DNA of 22,117 nt, taken from an uncultured Eubacteriales bacterium. GTDB lineage: Bacteria > Bacillota > Clostridia > Oscillospirales > Oscillospiraceae. The notes beneath the pieces were generated by a model. It saw nothing but the letters and a program-made list of their open reading frames with translations, did no database searches and was not told the origin of the DNA. Below are positions 1 to 5,804 of this stretch, piece after piece. Location: the NCBI GenBank assembly GCA_900554705.1, contig USIH01000018.1, positions 1 through 22,117 on the forward strand, written 5' to 3'. Made by a program: the position numbers and the translations under genes. The stretch's first letter is position 1. Every line of letters starts with the position of its first letter.

Positions 1-1240
1 AGTTCTTGCCGCCCACGGTGAGAACATAGTCCGGATACATATAGTTCTCGATGGAGGCGACGGAGGTGTTGCCCTCATAGGTGGCCGGAGAGCCGACGAC
101 GCCGTAGTCCTGATATTCCGGTCCGATGTAACCGACAGAGGAATTCTCCGCCATGGAATACTCGTTGCCGCCCGCCACGCAGGTGATGATGCCGGCGTTC
201 TCCAGACGCTTGTAGATGTTGCCGAAGACCTCGGTCTCAAGCGAAGCGTCATAAGTAAAGCCGTTCTGCGCGCCGATGGACATATTGATGGTGTCCACGC
301 CGAGACGGTAAGCATCTTCCAGAGCGTAGAAGTAGATGTCGTCGGAGGTGCCGCCGCCCTCGTCCTTGAAGATCTTCATGGAGACCAGCTGCGCGCCGGA
401 GGCGGAGCCGAGGAAGGTGTACTCGTCTTTCTCCGCGTCGTAGGTGCAGCCGGTAGCGATGCCGGAAACGTGGGTGCCGTGACCCTGATAGTCGGTCACG
501 TCGGCGTCGCCCTCGGCGTAGTCATAGGCAAACGGGATCTTTGCGCTGACGTAGACGCCGGGCGCAACGGCCGCGGCGAGATCCGCCTTGGTCAGTCTGC
601 CGTACTTGGCGCAGTTGCCGTCGGCATCCGCAAAGGCCTCGTGGTTGACGTTCAGGCCGGTATCCAGCACGGCGATGACCTTGCCGGTGCCGTCCGCACC
701 GATCTCGGACAGGACGTCGTCAATGCCGGTGAAGATGGCGTTGGAGGAGGCCATCTTGGTGTCCTCGGCCGCAGTCATCACGGGGCTTGCATAGTGGTTG
801 GCGACATAAACGGCGTCCACGCCGTCGATCGCCGCGAGCTTCTCCAGATCGCCGTAGGCCACGTCGCAGCTAAAGCCGTTGAGCAGGGTGTCGAAGGTGT
901 AGACCGGCGTGTAGGAAATGCCGCTCATCGCCTTGCGAACCTCTTCCTGCCCTGCCTGAACCTTGGCGCGGACAGCCTTTTCTTCGGAAGAGCCTCTCTG
1001 TGCCAGATCGGCAGCCGGAGCCGCCTTCAGAACAACAATGGCACGGACGACATCTTCGTCCTTATACTGATTGATGTTCTTGCTGAAGGACTCGCTCTTG
1101 AAGCCCTTAAGCTCTTCCGGCTTGCCTGCACTGATCTCGTCGATACGGGTCTTTTCCAGACCGGCGGAGGCAACGCCCACGCAGGACAGAACCATGACCA
1201 GCGTCAGCAGGATCGCAAGCGCACGTTTGAAGTGTTTCAT
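1..1240 (-). CDS. Secreted subtilisin-like (S8) serine protease, C-terminus outside window
   Basis: Extracellular serine protease of the subtilase family, resembling C5a-peptidase/lactocepin-like members. About 413 codons are visible and the frame runs off the left edge. Residues 1-26 form a signal peptide (MKHFKRALAILL..., ending near ASA). A propeptide-like region follows (about 60-160, with an IVVLKAAP strand and a pattern like an I9 inhibitor). The catalytic domain shows Asp193 in AVLDTG, His254 in GHGTHVSG and the oxyanion Asn359 in AGGNEYS. The catalytic Ser lies beyond the window, so completeness cannot be judged. The ATG at 1240 is preceded by AAGGAGA at good spacing. The gene stands alone behind its own promoter (1331-1359), with a tetR gene upstream on the same strand. 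Family assignment is sure; the substrate is unknown. Confidence 0.9.
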   Translation of the reverse strand, partial: MKHFKRALAILLTLVMVLSCVGVASAGLEKTRIDEISAGKPEELKGFKSESFSKNINQYKDEDVVRAIVVLKAAPAADLAQRGSSEEKAVRAKVQAGQEEVRKAMSGISYTPVYTFDTLLNGFSCDVAYGDLEKLAAIDGVDAVYVANHYASPVMTAAEDTKMASSNAIFTGIDDVLSEIGADGTGKVIAVLDTGLNVNHEAFADADGNCAKYGRLTKADLAAAVAPGVYVSAKIPFAYDYAEGDADVTDYQGHGTHVSGIATGCTYDAEKDEYTFLGSASGAQLVSMKIFKDEGGGTSDDIYFYALEDAYRLGVDTINMSIGAQNGFTYDASLETEVFGNIYKRLENAGIITCVAGGNEYSMAENSSVGYIGPEYQDYGVVGSPATYEGNTSVASIENYMYPDYVLTVGGKN

Positions 1241-1306
1241 GTTTCGTCTCCTTTTCATAATTATTAGGGATGGCAGGGGATCCGCAACCCTCCCTCAAGG
1301 CGCGGA

Positions 1307-1324
1307 AAGTATAGTGGTATACTT
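1307..1324. promoter_or_regulatory. 18-bp perfect inverted repeat at the protease transcription start (operator candidate)
   Basis: AAGTATA-gtgg-TATACTT is a perfect 7-bp inverted repeat with a 4-bp centre. It begins at the predicted transcription start of the S8 protease promoter (about 1324) and extends into the leader. The position suits a repressor operator. A small 5' leader hairpin is the alternative, though the stem is AU-rich and weak. The binding protein is not identifiable from sequence; the neighbouring TetR protein is only a candidate. Confidence 0.4.
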
Positions 1325-1330
1325 ACGGAT

Positions 1331-1359
1331 ATTTTAGGAACTTCAAGGAAAAATGTCAA
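1331..1359 (-). promoter_or_regulatory. Sigma-A type promoter of the S8 protease
   Basis: On the minus strand TTGACA (1359-1354) is followed after exactly 17 bp by TAAAAT (1336-1331). Strongly AT-rich DNA lies further upstream (about 1370-1425). The predicted start near 1324 gives an untranslated leader of about 84 nt before the ATG at 1240. Confidence 0.7.
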
Positions 1360-1651
1360 TATCCGAGCGGAAGTTTTTTTTCAAAAATTTTAGTGCTTTA
1401 AATTACTGTTTTTGTAAGATTATACAAGAATGGACGGAAAGCCTCTCGCTGCCTGTCGAAGCCGTCCGAAAGCGCCCGAAAACGGTTTCAAAGGCAAACG
1501 AACCCGCGGACGTCGCCGCACAGAGGTGCGGTAAACCACACGTTCGTTTGTAAGTCAAGCTCCTGCCGTGTTCGGAAACCTGTCCCTATTGCGCCGCGCC
1601 CCTGCACGCGGTTTCCTCAAGGGAGCAAAACCGGCTCGGCGGCTGCGGACT
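1360..1651. other. Intergenic region with a nested inverted repeat (1495-1550)
   Basis: No convincing coding sequence is seen between the tetR stop and the protease promoter. The left half (to about 1430) is AT-rich promoter upstream DNA. The right half holds a nested structure: outer arms CAAACGAAC (1495-1503) and GTTCGTTTG (1542-1550), and inside them a perfect hairpin CCGCAC-AGAG-GTGCGG (1516-1531). It lies about 100 nt past the tetR stop. No uridine run follows it on either strand, so it is not a standard terminator. It could be a structured 3' end or a small RNA. Confidence 0.35.
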
Positions 1652-2350
1652 TTACGGTTTCTGTTCCGTGGTCAGCGTGAAGTCGAACTTCATGGCGAGC
1701 ACTGCAAAGAGCTGCTGCATCACCCGATCGGCAATGGCACAGATGTCCAGCGCCAGCACCGAGGCGATGACCTCGTCCTGCTCCGGTTTCGGGACACTGT
1801 AAGCGCTCAGGCTCATGCGCAAAAAGCGCTCGAGCTTGTGGGCAAGCGTGAAGTAAATGTCGCAGGGTCGAGCCATATAGCCGCGCATCATGCCCGCCGT
1901 GCCGATCTCCAGCTCGTAAAAATCGCTCTCGGTGCTCCCGGGGAGGTAAGCGCCGAAAATGCCGTGCAGCACGGCAGAGGTCTGCCGGTGGATCTGCTCC
2001 ATAATGCGCGGCTGGGTATAGGCCTCAACGTAGATCTCGCGCAGGTTCTCGTTGCGCTCCGTCAGCGTCATCTGAATGGCCGTCTCCACTGCGTAGAGCA
2101 GCACCGGCGGCGCGTCCTGCCCGACGATGCTGCGGGCAATACCGAACTGATTTTCGAACATGACGTCCGTCAGCTCCTCCAAAACGCCGTCCTTCGTCTG
2201 GAAAATGTTATGAAACGTGCTGGCCGAGACATCGGCCGCGCCGATGATCTCCGTCATCTTGGTGTTGGTGTAGCCTTTTTCAATGAACAGGCGAACGCAG
2301 GCGGATAAAATACGCCGCCTTGCCCCCTCGCTGTCGTATCTTCTCGTCAT
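1652..2350 (-). CDS. TetR/AcrR family transcriptional regulator
   Basis: DNA-binding repressor of about 232 residues, a usual TetR length. The N-terminal helix-turn-helix spans about residues 31-52 (MTEIIGAADVSASTFHNIF), in the TetR form where the recognition helix is followed by F-x-x-K-D/E-x-L. The remainder is a helical ligand/dimer domain with no recognisable ligand signature. The start is ATG 2350, because GGAGG (2363-2359) sits 8 nt before it. An in-frame GTG at 2356 is only 2 nt from that site and is rejected. A promoter and an 18-bp palindrome just upstream suggest autoregulation. The ligand and target genes are unknown; the S8 protease downstream is a possible target by proximity only. 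Confidence 0.88.
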   Translation of the reverse strand: MTRRYDSEGARRRILSACVRLFIEKGYTNTKMTEIIGAADVSASTFHNIFQTKDGVLEELTDVMFENQFGIARSIVGQDAPPVLLYAVETAIQMTLTERNENLREIYVEAYTQPRIMEQIHRQTSAVLHGIFGAYLPGSTESDFYELEIGTAGMMRGYMARPCDIYFTLAHKLERFLRMSLSAYSVPKPEQDEVIASVLALDICAIADRVMQQLFAVLAMKFDFTLTTEQKP

Positions 2351-2376
2351 ACGCACGCCTCCGTTTCGTACCGTCG

Positions 2377-2394
2377 ATTGATTTGTAACTCAAT
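2377..2394. promoter_or_regulatory. Candidate TetR auto-operator
   Basis: ATTGATTTGTAACTCAAT is an imperfect 18-bp palindrome of the form ATTGA-n-TT-nn-AA-n-TCAAT (7 of 9 positions symmetric). It overlaps the -10 box and the expected start site of the tetR promoter. TetR-family proteins commonly repress themselves through palindromes of this size and position. The sequence shows the symmetry; binding is inference. Confidence 0.45.
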
Positions 2395-2421
2395 TATAAT
2401 ATGGTTCAGGCGGAAATGCAA
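2393..2421 (-). promoter_or_regulatory. Promoter of the tetR gene
   Basis: A perfect TATAAT (2398-2393) has a weak -35 TTGCAT 17 bp upstream (2421-2416). The predicted start near 2386 lies inside the palindrome at 2377-2394. The rest of 2400-2530 shows only a small hairpin (GCCGA-TAT-TCGGC, 2462-2474). Confidence 0.5.
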
Positions 2422-2530
2422 GGAGAATTTTGAAAAAACGCAAAAATACGCATTGATTCCGGCCGATATTCGGCATGAGCGAACGCGGAGAGGCATTACG
2501 ACAGGTCATGCGCATGAATATGCAAAAGGG

Positions 2531-2911
2531 TCATGCGTCTGTATCGTGGCGATTCGCCCCTTCGTGACCCAGTTTTGCGGTCTTGCAAGACGCGATCAAC
2601 AAGCGGCGGATATTACCGCACAATTTCTCTGTGGATCGGTACGTCGGGGTGTCGATCCTCCCTGTCTCATGCATCAGTTTTAGCCAATAACTCGTTTCGT
2701 TGGCCTCCTTCAGCGCAATCTCCAGCTTTGCGACAAAGTCCCTCTTGCTCTGTGCGTACTGCGCCTCGTGAATGTTTGCACCGACCGACGTCCCCGCTCT
2801 TGCGAGCTGGTCTGTCATATAGGAGCTTTTCGGCACCGTAACGCCGTCCACAAGATTCACAACGGCAACCCCAAAAGCAAAAGACAGCTCGACCAATTTG
2901 TTTTCTGTCAT
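2531..2911 (-). CDS. Four-helix-bundle protein (S23 / 23S rRNA intervening-sequence protein family)
   Basis: Small helical protein of 126 residues, typical for the family. The hallmark block is present: LARAGTSVGANIHEAQ, then AQSKRDFVAKLEIALKEANET and YWL. Family members fold as four-helix bundles and occur inside 23S rRNA intervening sequences, as stand-alone genes, and as relatives of the Avd protein of diversity-generating retroelements. Their biochemical role is unsettled, with nucleic-acid binding suspected. The start is ATG 2911, with GAGGG 8 nt upstream; the longer in-frame reading to 3040 runs through hairpin repeats and has no suitable ribosome site. No rRNA, reverse transcriptase or variable repeat is seen here, so this is an orphan copy. 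The hairpin array directly upstream is the notable context. Confidence 0.85.
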   Translation of the reverse strand: MTENKLVELSFAFGVAVVNLVDGVTVPKSSYMTDQLARAGTSVGANIHEAQYAQSKRDFVAKLEIALKEANETSYWLKLMHETGRIDTPTYRSTEKLCGNIRRLLIASCKTAKLGHEGANRHDTDA

Positions 2912-2959
2912 AAAACGTACCCTCATTTCTGTTGGATTATCGCGCCGCTCTGAATGATT

Positions 2960-3118
2960 TATCGCTGGCGCGATATGATATACGGCGCTGCCGTATGAGA
3001 TGCTTGCGGGGCAAGCATGATATAATATCCGTTCCTCCATATGCCGAAGGCATATCTCACCCGCCGAAGGCGGCCATCATACCGAAGGTATATCACCCGT
3101 TCCGACAGGAACGGATAT
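2960..3118 (-). repeat. Dense array of hairpins upstream of the four-helix-bundle gene
   Basis: At least seven perfect inverted repeats are packed into 159 bp. They are TATCGC/GCGATA (2960-2975), ATACGGC/GCCGTAT (2980-2996), ATGCTTGC/GCAAGCAT (3000-3018), ATATGCC/GGCATAT (3039-3055), CCGCC/GGCGG (3061-3073), ATACC/GGTAT (3079-3091) and CCGTTCC/GGAACGG (3097-3114). A long-range stem ATATCCGTTCCT (3025-3036) with AGGAACGGATAT (3107-3118) encloses the middle three and competes with the last hairpin. Read on the minus strand the three middle hairpins carry UUCG loops closed by C-G, a very stable tetraloop. The array ends 3 bp before the tRNA terminator and begins 48 bp before the gene start, so it could form part of the gene's leader. 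Confidence 0.8.
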
Positions 3119-3121
3119 CAT

Positions 3122-3165
3122 TGAAAAAGGCCTCTTTTGTCTTCCGACAAAAGAGGCCTTTTTCA
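3122..3165 (-). terminator. Intrinsic terminator of the tRNA operon
   Basis: A perfect 20-bp stem (3122-3141 with 3146-3165) with a 4-nt loop and an A/T-rich base gives a run of five U on the minus strand. It starts at the base directly after the CCA end of tRNA-Glu. The symmetric A/T tracts would also allow it to work on the plus strand. Confidence 0.88.
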
Positions 3166-3240
3166 TGGTGACCCGTACGGGACTCGAACCCATGTTACCG
3201 CCGTGAAAGGGCGGTGTCTTAACCACTTGACCAACGGGCC
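3166..3240 (-). tRNA. tRNA-Glu (anticodon TTC)
   Basis: 75 nt including an encoded CCA. The acceptor stem GGCCCGT pairs with ACGGGTC (one G-U at pair 2). The anticodon stem CCGCC/GGCGG encloses the loop CTTTCAC, giving anticodon TTC for GAA/GAG codons. The T arm contains GTTCGAGTC. It starts immediately after the CCA of tRNA-Met with no spacer, so the two must be separated by processing of one transcript. Confidence 0.97.
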
Positions 3241-3316
3241 TGGTAGCGGCAATCTGACTCGAACAGATGACACTCCGGGTATGAACCGAATGCTCTACCA
3301 ACTGAGCTATGCCGCC
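3241..3316 (-). tRNA. tRNA-Met (anticodon CAT), elongator type
   Basis: 76 nt with an encoded CCA. The acceptor stem GGCGGCA pairs with TGCCGCT (G-U at pair 1). The D stem is GCTC/GAGC, and the anticodon stem-loop TTCGG-TTCATAC-CCGGA reads CAT. An initiator tRNA would show an unpaired C1-A72 and three G-C pairs above the anticodon loop; neither is present, so elongator is preferred. An isoleucine tRNA with a lysidine-modified CAT anticodon is less likely, because the body looks like clostridial elongator Met. Confidence 0.92.
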
Positions 3317-3340
3317 ATAGGGGCTAAAAACAGCATTCGT

Positions 3341-3389
3341 ATTATACCCAAGGCGTCTACCTTTGTCAAGCCCTTTTTTTCTTTTTTTC
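3341..3389 (-). promoter_or_regulatory. Consensus tRNA operon promoter with A-tract UP element
   Basis: On the minus strand a perfect TTGACA (3369-3364) is followed after 17 bp by a perfect TATAAT (3346-3341). Immediately upstream lies an A-rich tract (3389-3374, two runs of seven A) in the position of an UP element. The start is predicted near 3334, some 18 nt before tRNA-Met. This is the strongest promoter in the window. Confidence 0.88.
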
Positions 3390-3391
3390 GG

Positions 3392-3418
3392 TTGACCGCC
3401 GCCCGTTTCGGCTATACT
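3392..3418 (+). promoter_or_regulatory. Possible promoter of the CmpB-like gene
   Basis: TTGACC (3392-3397) and TATACT (3413-3418) are separated by 15 bp, shorter than optimal. It would fire divergently from the tRNA promoter, with the pyrimidine/A-tract between the two. The gene start is 31 bp downstream. Confidence 0.35.
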
Positions 3419-3449
3419 CCTGTTATCTTACGATCAAGGAGGCGCTTTT

Positions 3450-3854
3450 ATGAAAATCTGGCGAAATGCCGTCGTTTTTTACATCGGCGGTATGTTCTAC
3501 TGCACCGTGGAGCTGCTCTGGCGCGGCTGGACGCACGGCAGTATGTTCGTGCTCGGCGGTCTGTGCGTCCTGTGCGTGTGCGAGGCGGGAAGAGGTCTTC
3601 CCCTGCTGTGGCACATGCTCCTCGGGACGGTGATCGTGACGACCCTTGAGTTTCTTATGGGACTGCTGGTCAATCAGGTCTGGCACATGGGCGTATGGGA
3701 CTATTCCGACGCGCCGATGAACGTGCTCGGGCAGATCTGCCTGCCCTTCTCCCTGCTCTGGTTCGTCCTGTGCGGCATCGCCATCCCGCTGGAGGGGCAG
3801 CTGCGGCACGCCCTGTTCGGGACGCCCCTGCCGCAGCGGCGGTTTATTCTTTGA
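3450..3854 (+). CDS. CmpB-like membrane protein (putative ABC-transporter type IV family)
   Basis: Integral membrane protein of 134 residues with about four hydrophobic segments (roughly 8-24, 32-48, 53-75 and 90-112). The stretch LVNQVWHMGVWDYSDAPMNV followed by LGQICLPFSLLWFVLCG matches the conserved core of the family annotated as putative ABC transporter permease (CmpB/PF06541). No ATP-binding partner is nearby and transport by this family is not demonstrated, so the name is by homology only. AAGGAGG lies 7 nt before the ATG. The last 11 bp overlap the end of the convergent gene at 3844, leaving no room for a terminator. Confidence 0.72.
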   Translation: MKIWRNAVVFYIGGMFYCTVELLWRGWTHGSMFVLGGLCVLCVCEAGRGLPLLWHMLLGTVIVTTLEFLMGLLVNQVWHMGVWDYSDAPMNVLGQICLPFSLLWFVLCGIAIPLEGQLRHALFGTPLPQRRFIL

Positions 3855-4680
3855 CCTCCTCCGTGCGCCGAACCTCGCCGAACAGAAGCTGCACACTGCT
3901 TGTCAGCATGGAGAGCAGCAGCGCCGCGGCGATGCAAAGCTCGGGCGGGTCGTTCAGCGCGTCGGGGATCGTGAGCGCACCGAAGAAGACCGCGCCAAGT
4001 GTCCAAAACAGCGTGATGCGGCGCTTGCCGCGGTCAAAGCCGAAGCCCGCAAGCTGGAAGGCGGCCAGCATATCGCAGATGGCGGCCAGCAGCTTAAAGC
4101 AGTAGTCATGGATAGACGGGTCGGCGTTCCACTCCTGGAAGCACACGATCAGGCGCAGGATCAGGTAGAGGCTGGCCGTCATATACAGCAGCGGCGTGGA
4201 ACGGCGCGCTTGCAGGCAGCGCAGCGCGAAAGCACCGATGCAGCAAGCCGCCACCATGCCCAGCGGGGGCAGCAGCGCCGCCATCACGCGCGCGGCGCGC
4301 GGCGATTTCGTGGCATAGCTATTGAGCGGCTGCACCCCCTGCCGCCACAGAAGGAAGCTGCCCAACAGCAGCAGCGCGGCGGCCAGAAGCTGGAAGGCGT
4401 GCGGCAGAAGCTCCGCCCGTCCGCGATAGGAATCGGGCGCGGCATTGACAAAATAATCGTCCGTCCCGCGCTGCTTGGTCAGCGCATGGGTCAGCAGCGC
4501 GGCGGCCAGAAGGAAGACGGCCGTCAGCCCCGCGAGGACATAGTGCAAAAAGCTGCCCTGCGCCAGACTGCCGTCGGCATTCAGCTCCTGCCGGAGCTGG
4601 ACGGCGCGCAGGCAGCCTCCGATAACGGAGACAAAGAGCGCCGTCAGCAGCAGGCTCCACGTTACGGTTCGTTGTTTCAT
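3844..4680 (-). CDS. Hypothetical polytopic membrane protein
   Basis: 278 residues with about seven or eight hydrophobic helices (near 7-24, 46-66, 90-110, 130-155, 163-183, 190-213, 224-243 and 249-267). I recognise no family: no nucleotide-binding, catalytic or metal motif is visible, and the soluble loops are short. AAGGAGG precedes the ATG at 4680 with a 6-nt gap. The upstream lipoprotein gene ends only 10 bp away, so the two are probably co-transcribed and both act at the cell envelope. The 3' end overlaps the convergent CmpB-like gene by 11 bp. Confidence 0.75.
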   Translation of the reverse strand: MKQRTVTWSLLLTALFVSVIGGCLRAVQLRQELNADGSLAQGSFLHYVLAGLTAVFLLAAALLTHALTKQRGTDDYFVNAAPDSYRGRAELLPHAFQLLAAALLLLGSFLLWRQGVQPLNSYATKSPRAARVMAALLPPLGMVAACCIGAFALRCLQARRSTPLLYMTASLYLILRLIVCFQEWNADPSIHDYCFKLLAAICDMLAAFQLAGFGFDRGKRRITLFWTLGAVFFGALTIPDALNDPPELCIAAALLLSMLTSSVQLLFGEVRRTEEVKE

Positions 4681-4690
4681 GGTTCCTCCT

Positions 4691-5269
4691 TCAGCCCTCG
4701 GCCACGGTCAGATACTCCAACGGCGGCGTGCCGTCCCTTCCGTCATAGGTCAGGAAATAGCTTGCGCTCTCTCCGTTCGGCGCGACGACCTCGATGTACC
4801 ACATCGGCGCGCCCTCCGGCCGCGTCATGGCGCTGTAGATGATGCAGCCGTCTGCCGCGAGGGTGGACTTGACCGCCTTGTCGGTATAGGTGTAGCTGCC
4901 GTCCTCCGACCAGATGACGCCGTATAGGTTTACATAACTTCCGACGTATCGGGGAATGATATACATCCGCTCATATTCGCCCTCGATCCAGACCTCCGTC
5001 TCGGCGAGCGGCGCCTCAAACGGCTCATTGACCAGAACGGCAAGCGCGCCGTCGCGCGCATAGGGCGCAAAGGCGGCGTTTTCCGCCATCGACGGCTCGG
5101 TGACGGGCGGCAGCGTGGTCGCGGGCGCGGCGGACTCGGTGGGGACGGGTTCGGAAGCGGGTGCTTCGGTGGTCGTGGGCGCTTCGGTCGCCTTGGAGCC
5201 TACGGTCTTCCTGTCGCAGGCGCACAGCAGCAGGCACAAAAGTGCCAACATCAAACACAGACGTTTCAT
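4691..5269 (-). CDS. Putative lipoprotein with Thr/Glu/Pro-rich linker
   Basis: 192 residues. The signal sequence MKRLCLMLALLCLLLCAC ends in a lipobox-like LCAC, so Cys18 is the likely lipidated residue. Residues about 24-60 are a low-complexity linker rich in Thr, Glu, Ala and Pro, as in spacers that hold a domain off the membrane. The remainder is a globular domain with many Tyr, Trp and Asp residues and no family I recognise. The start is ATG 5269 with AGGAGG 5 nt upstream; an in-frame reading to 5407 crosses the promoter and the divergent gene. It is probably the first gene of a unit with the membrane protein at 3844-4680. Confidence 0.75.
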   Translation of the reverse strand: MKRLCLMLALLCLLLCACDRKTVGSKATEAPTTTEAPASEPVPTESAAPATTLPPVTEPSMAENAAFAPYARDGALAVLVNEPFEAPLAETEVWIEGEYERMYIIPRYVGSYVNLYGVIWSEDGSYTYTDKAVKSTLAADGCIIYSAMTRPEGAPMWYIEVVAPNGESASYFLTYDGRDGTPPLEYLTVAEG

Positions 5270-5279
5270 CACGTCCTCC

Positions 5280-5308
5280 TTGCTTTTTCCATATTCTGTG
5301 GTATAATA
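5280..5308 (+). promoter_or_regulatory. Divergent promoter region with shared -10 palindrome
   Basis: On the plus strand TGGTATAAT (5299-5307) is an extended -10 with a weak -35 TTGCTT (5280-5285), pointing to the VanZ-like gene. The odd palindrome GGTAT-A-ATACC (5300-5310) also gives TATTAT (5308-5303) on the minus strand, which can serve as the -10 for the lipoprotein gene; its -35 is poor. Both genes may therefore be fired from one site. Confidence 0.5.
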
Positions 5309-5348
5309 CCCGTGTATCATTGTAACACGAAACGGGATGGATGTAAAC

Positions 5349-5765
5349 ATGAAAAAGCGGTCGCTCCGCCTTTTGTTCCTAATCACGCTTTTTCTGCACG
5401 CTTTCATTCTTGTGCAGGGGAGTCTGCCGGCAACGGAGAGCGCTGCGGAGAGCTACGCCGTGCTGGTGCTTCTTGGCGTCGTTTTCCCCTTTCTTACGCA
5501 TACCCTGCTGCGCAAGCTGGCGCACTTCGTCCTCTACGGCGTGCTGGGCGGTCTGCATGCGGTGCTTTGGTCGCGCCGTCACCGCCGTGCGCTTCCCTTC
5601 CCGCTTTTGACGGTGCTCCCCTTCGCCGCGCTGGACGAGACGATCCAGTATTTCGTCCCCGGCCGCCACGGCAGCGTATGGGACGTGCTTCTGGATATGG
5701 CGGGCGCACTGACCGGCGCACTGATTGTCCTGCTGGTGCAATGGCGCCTGAACCGGCGCGCGTAG
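5349..5765 (+). CDS. VanZ-like family membrane protein
   Basis: 138 residues. VanZ-like signatures are RKLAHFVLYGVLGG (about 55-68) and the downstream ALDETIQYFVPGRHGSVWDVLLDMAGALTGA block, with conserved DE..Q and GR.GS..D. About four hydrophobic helices are present. VanZ of Enterococcus gives low-level teicoplanin resistance, but most family members in anaerobes have unknown roles and no van genes are nearby. ATG 5349 is preferred because GGATGG lies about 8 nt before it; the in-frame ATG 5337 overlaps that site and has no ribosome site of its own. metG begins 39 bp downstream without an obvious promoter between, so co-transcription is likely. Confidence 0.78.
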   Translation: MKKRSLRLLFLITLFLHAFILVQGSLPATESAAESYAVLVLLGVVFPFLTHTLLRKLAHFVLYGVLGGLHAVLWSRRHRRALPFPLLTVLPFAALDETIQYFVPGRHGSVWDVLLDMAGALTGALIVLLVQWRLNRRA

Positions 5766-5804
5766 CGTTTCCTCTATGATAGCAAACCGACAAGGAGAAT
5801 ATAC

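Noticed and set aside
470..1267. Long plus-strand reading frame opposite the protease
   Set aside because: It is antisense to a protein with a signal peptide and S8 motifs, has no ribosome site and has a His/Arg/Gly-rich shadow composition.
3021..3026. TATAAT in the hairpin array as a promoter
   Set aside because: No -35 element lies at a suitable distance on either strand; the match is part of AT-rich arms.
2912..3040. N-terminal extension of the four-helix-bundle protein to 3040
   Set aside because: It would translate hairpin repeats, has no ribosome site, and the family's usual length fits the start at 2911.
2960..3118. CRISPR-like repeat array
   Set aside because: The units are different short palindromes with no constant repeat, no unique spacers of equal length, and no cas genes.
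2531..3118. Intervening sequence inside a 23S rRNA gene
   Set aside because: No rRNA sequence flanks the S23-type gene; tRNA genes and tetR lie on either side.
3166..3316. tRNA-associated integrative element
   Set aside because: No integrase, no repeated tRNA 3' end and no att-like direct repeat are seen nearby.
5766..5804. T-box leader before metG
   Set aside because: Only 39 bp separate it from the upstream gene, and no specifier hairpin, T-box sequence or terminator is present.
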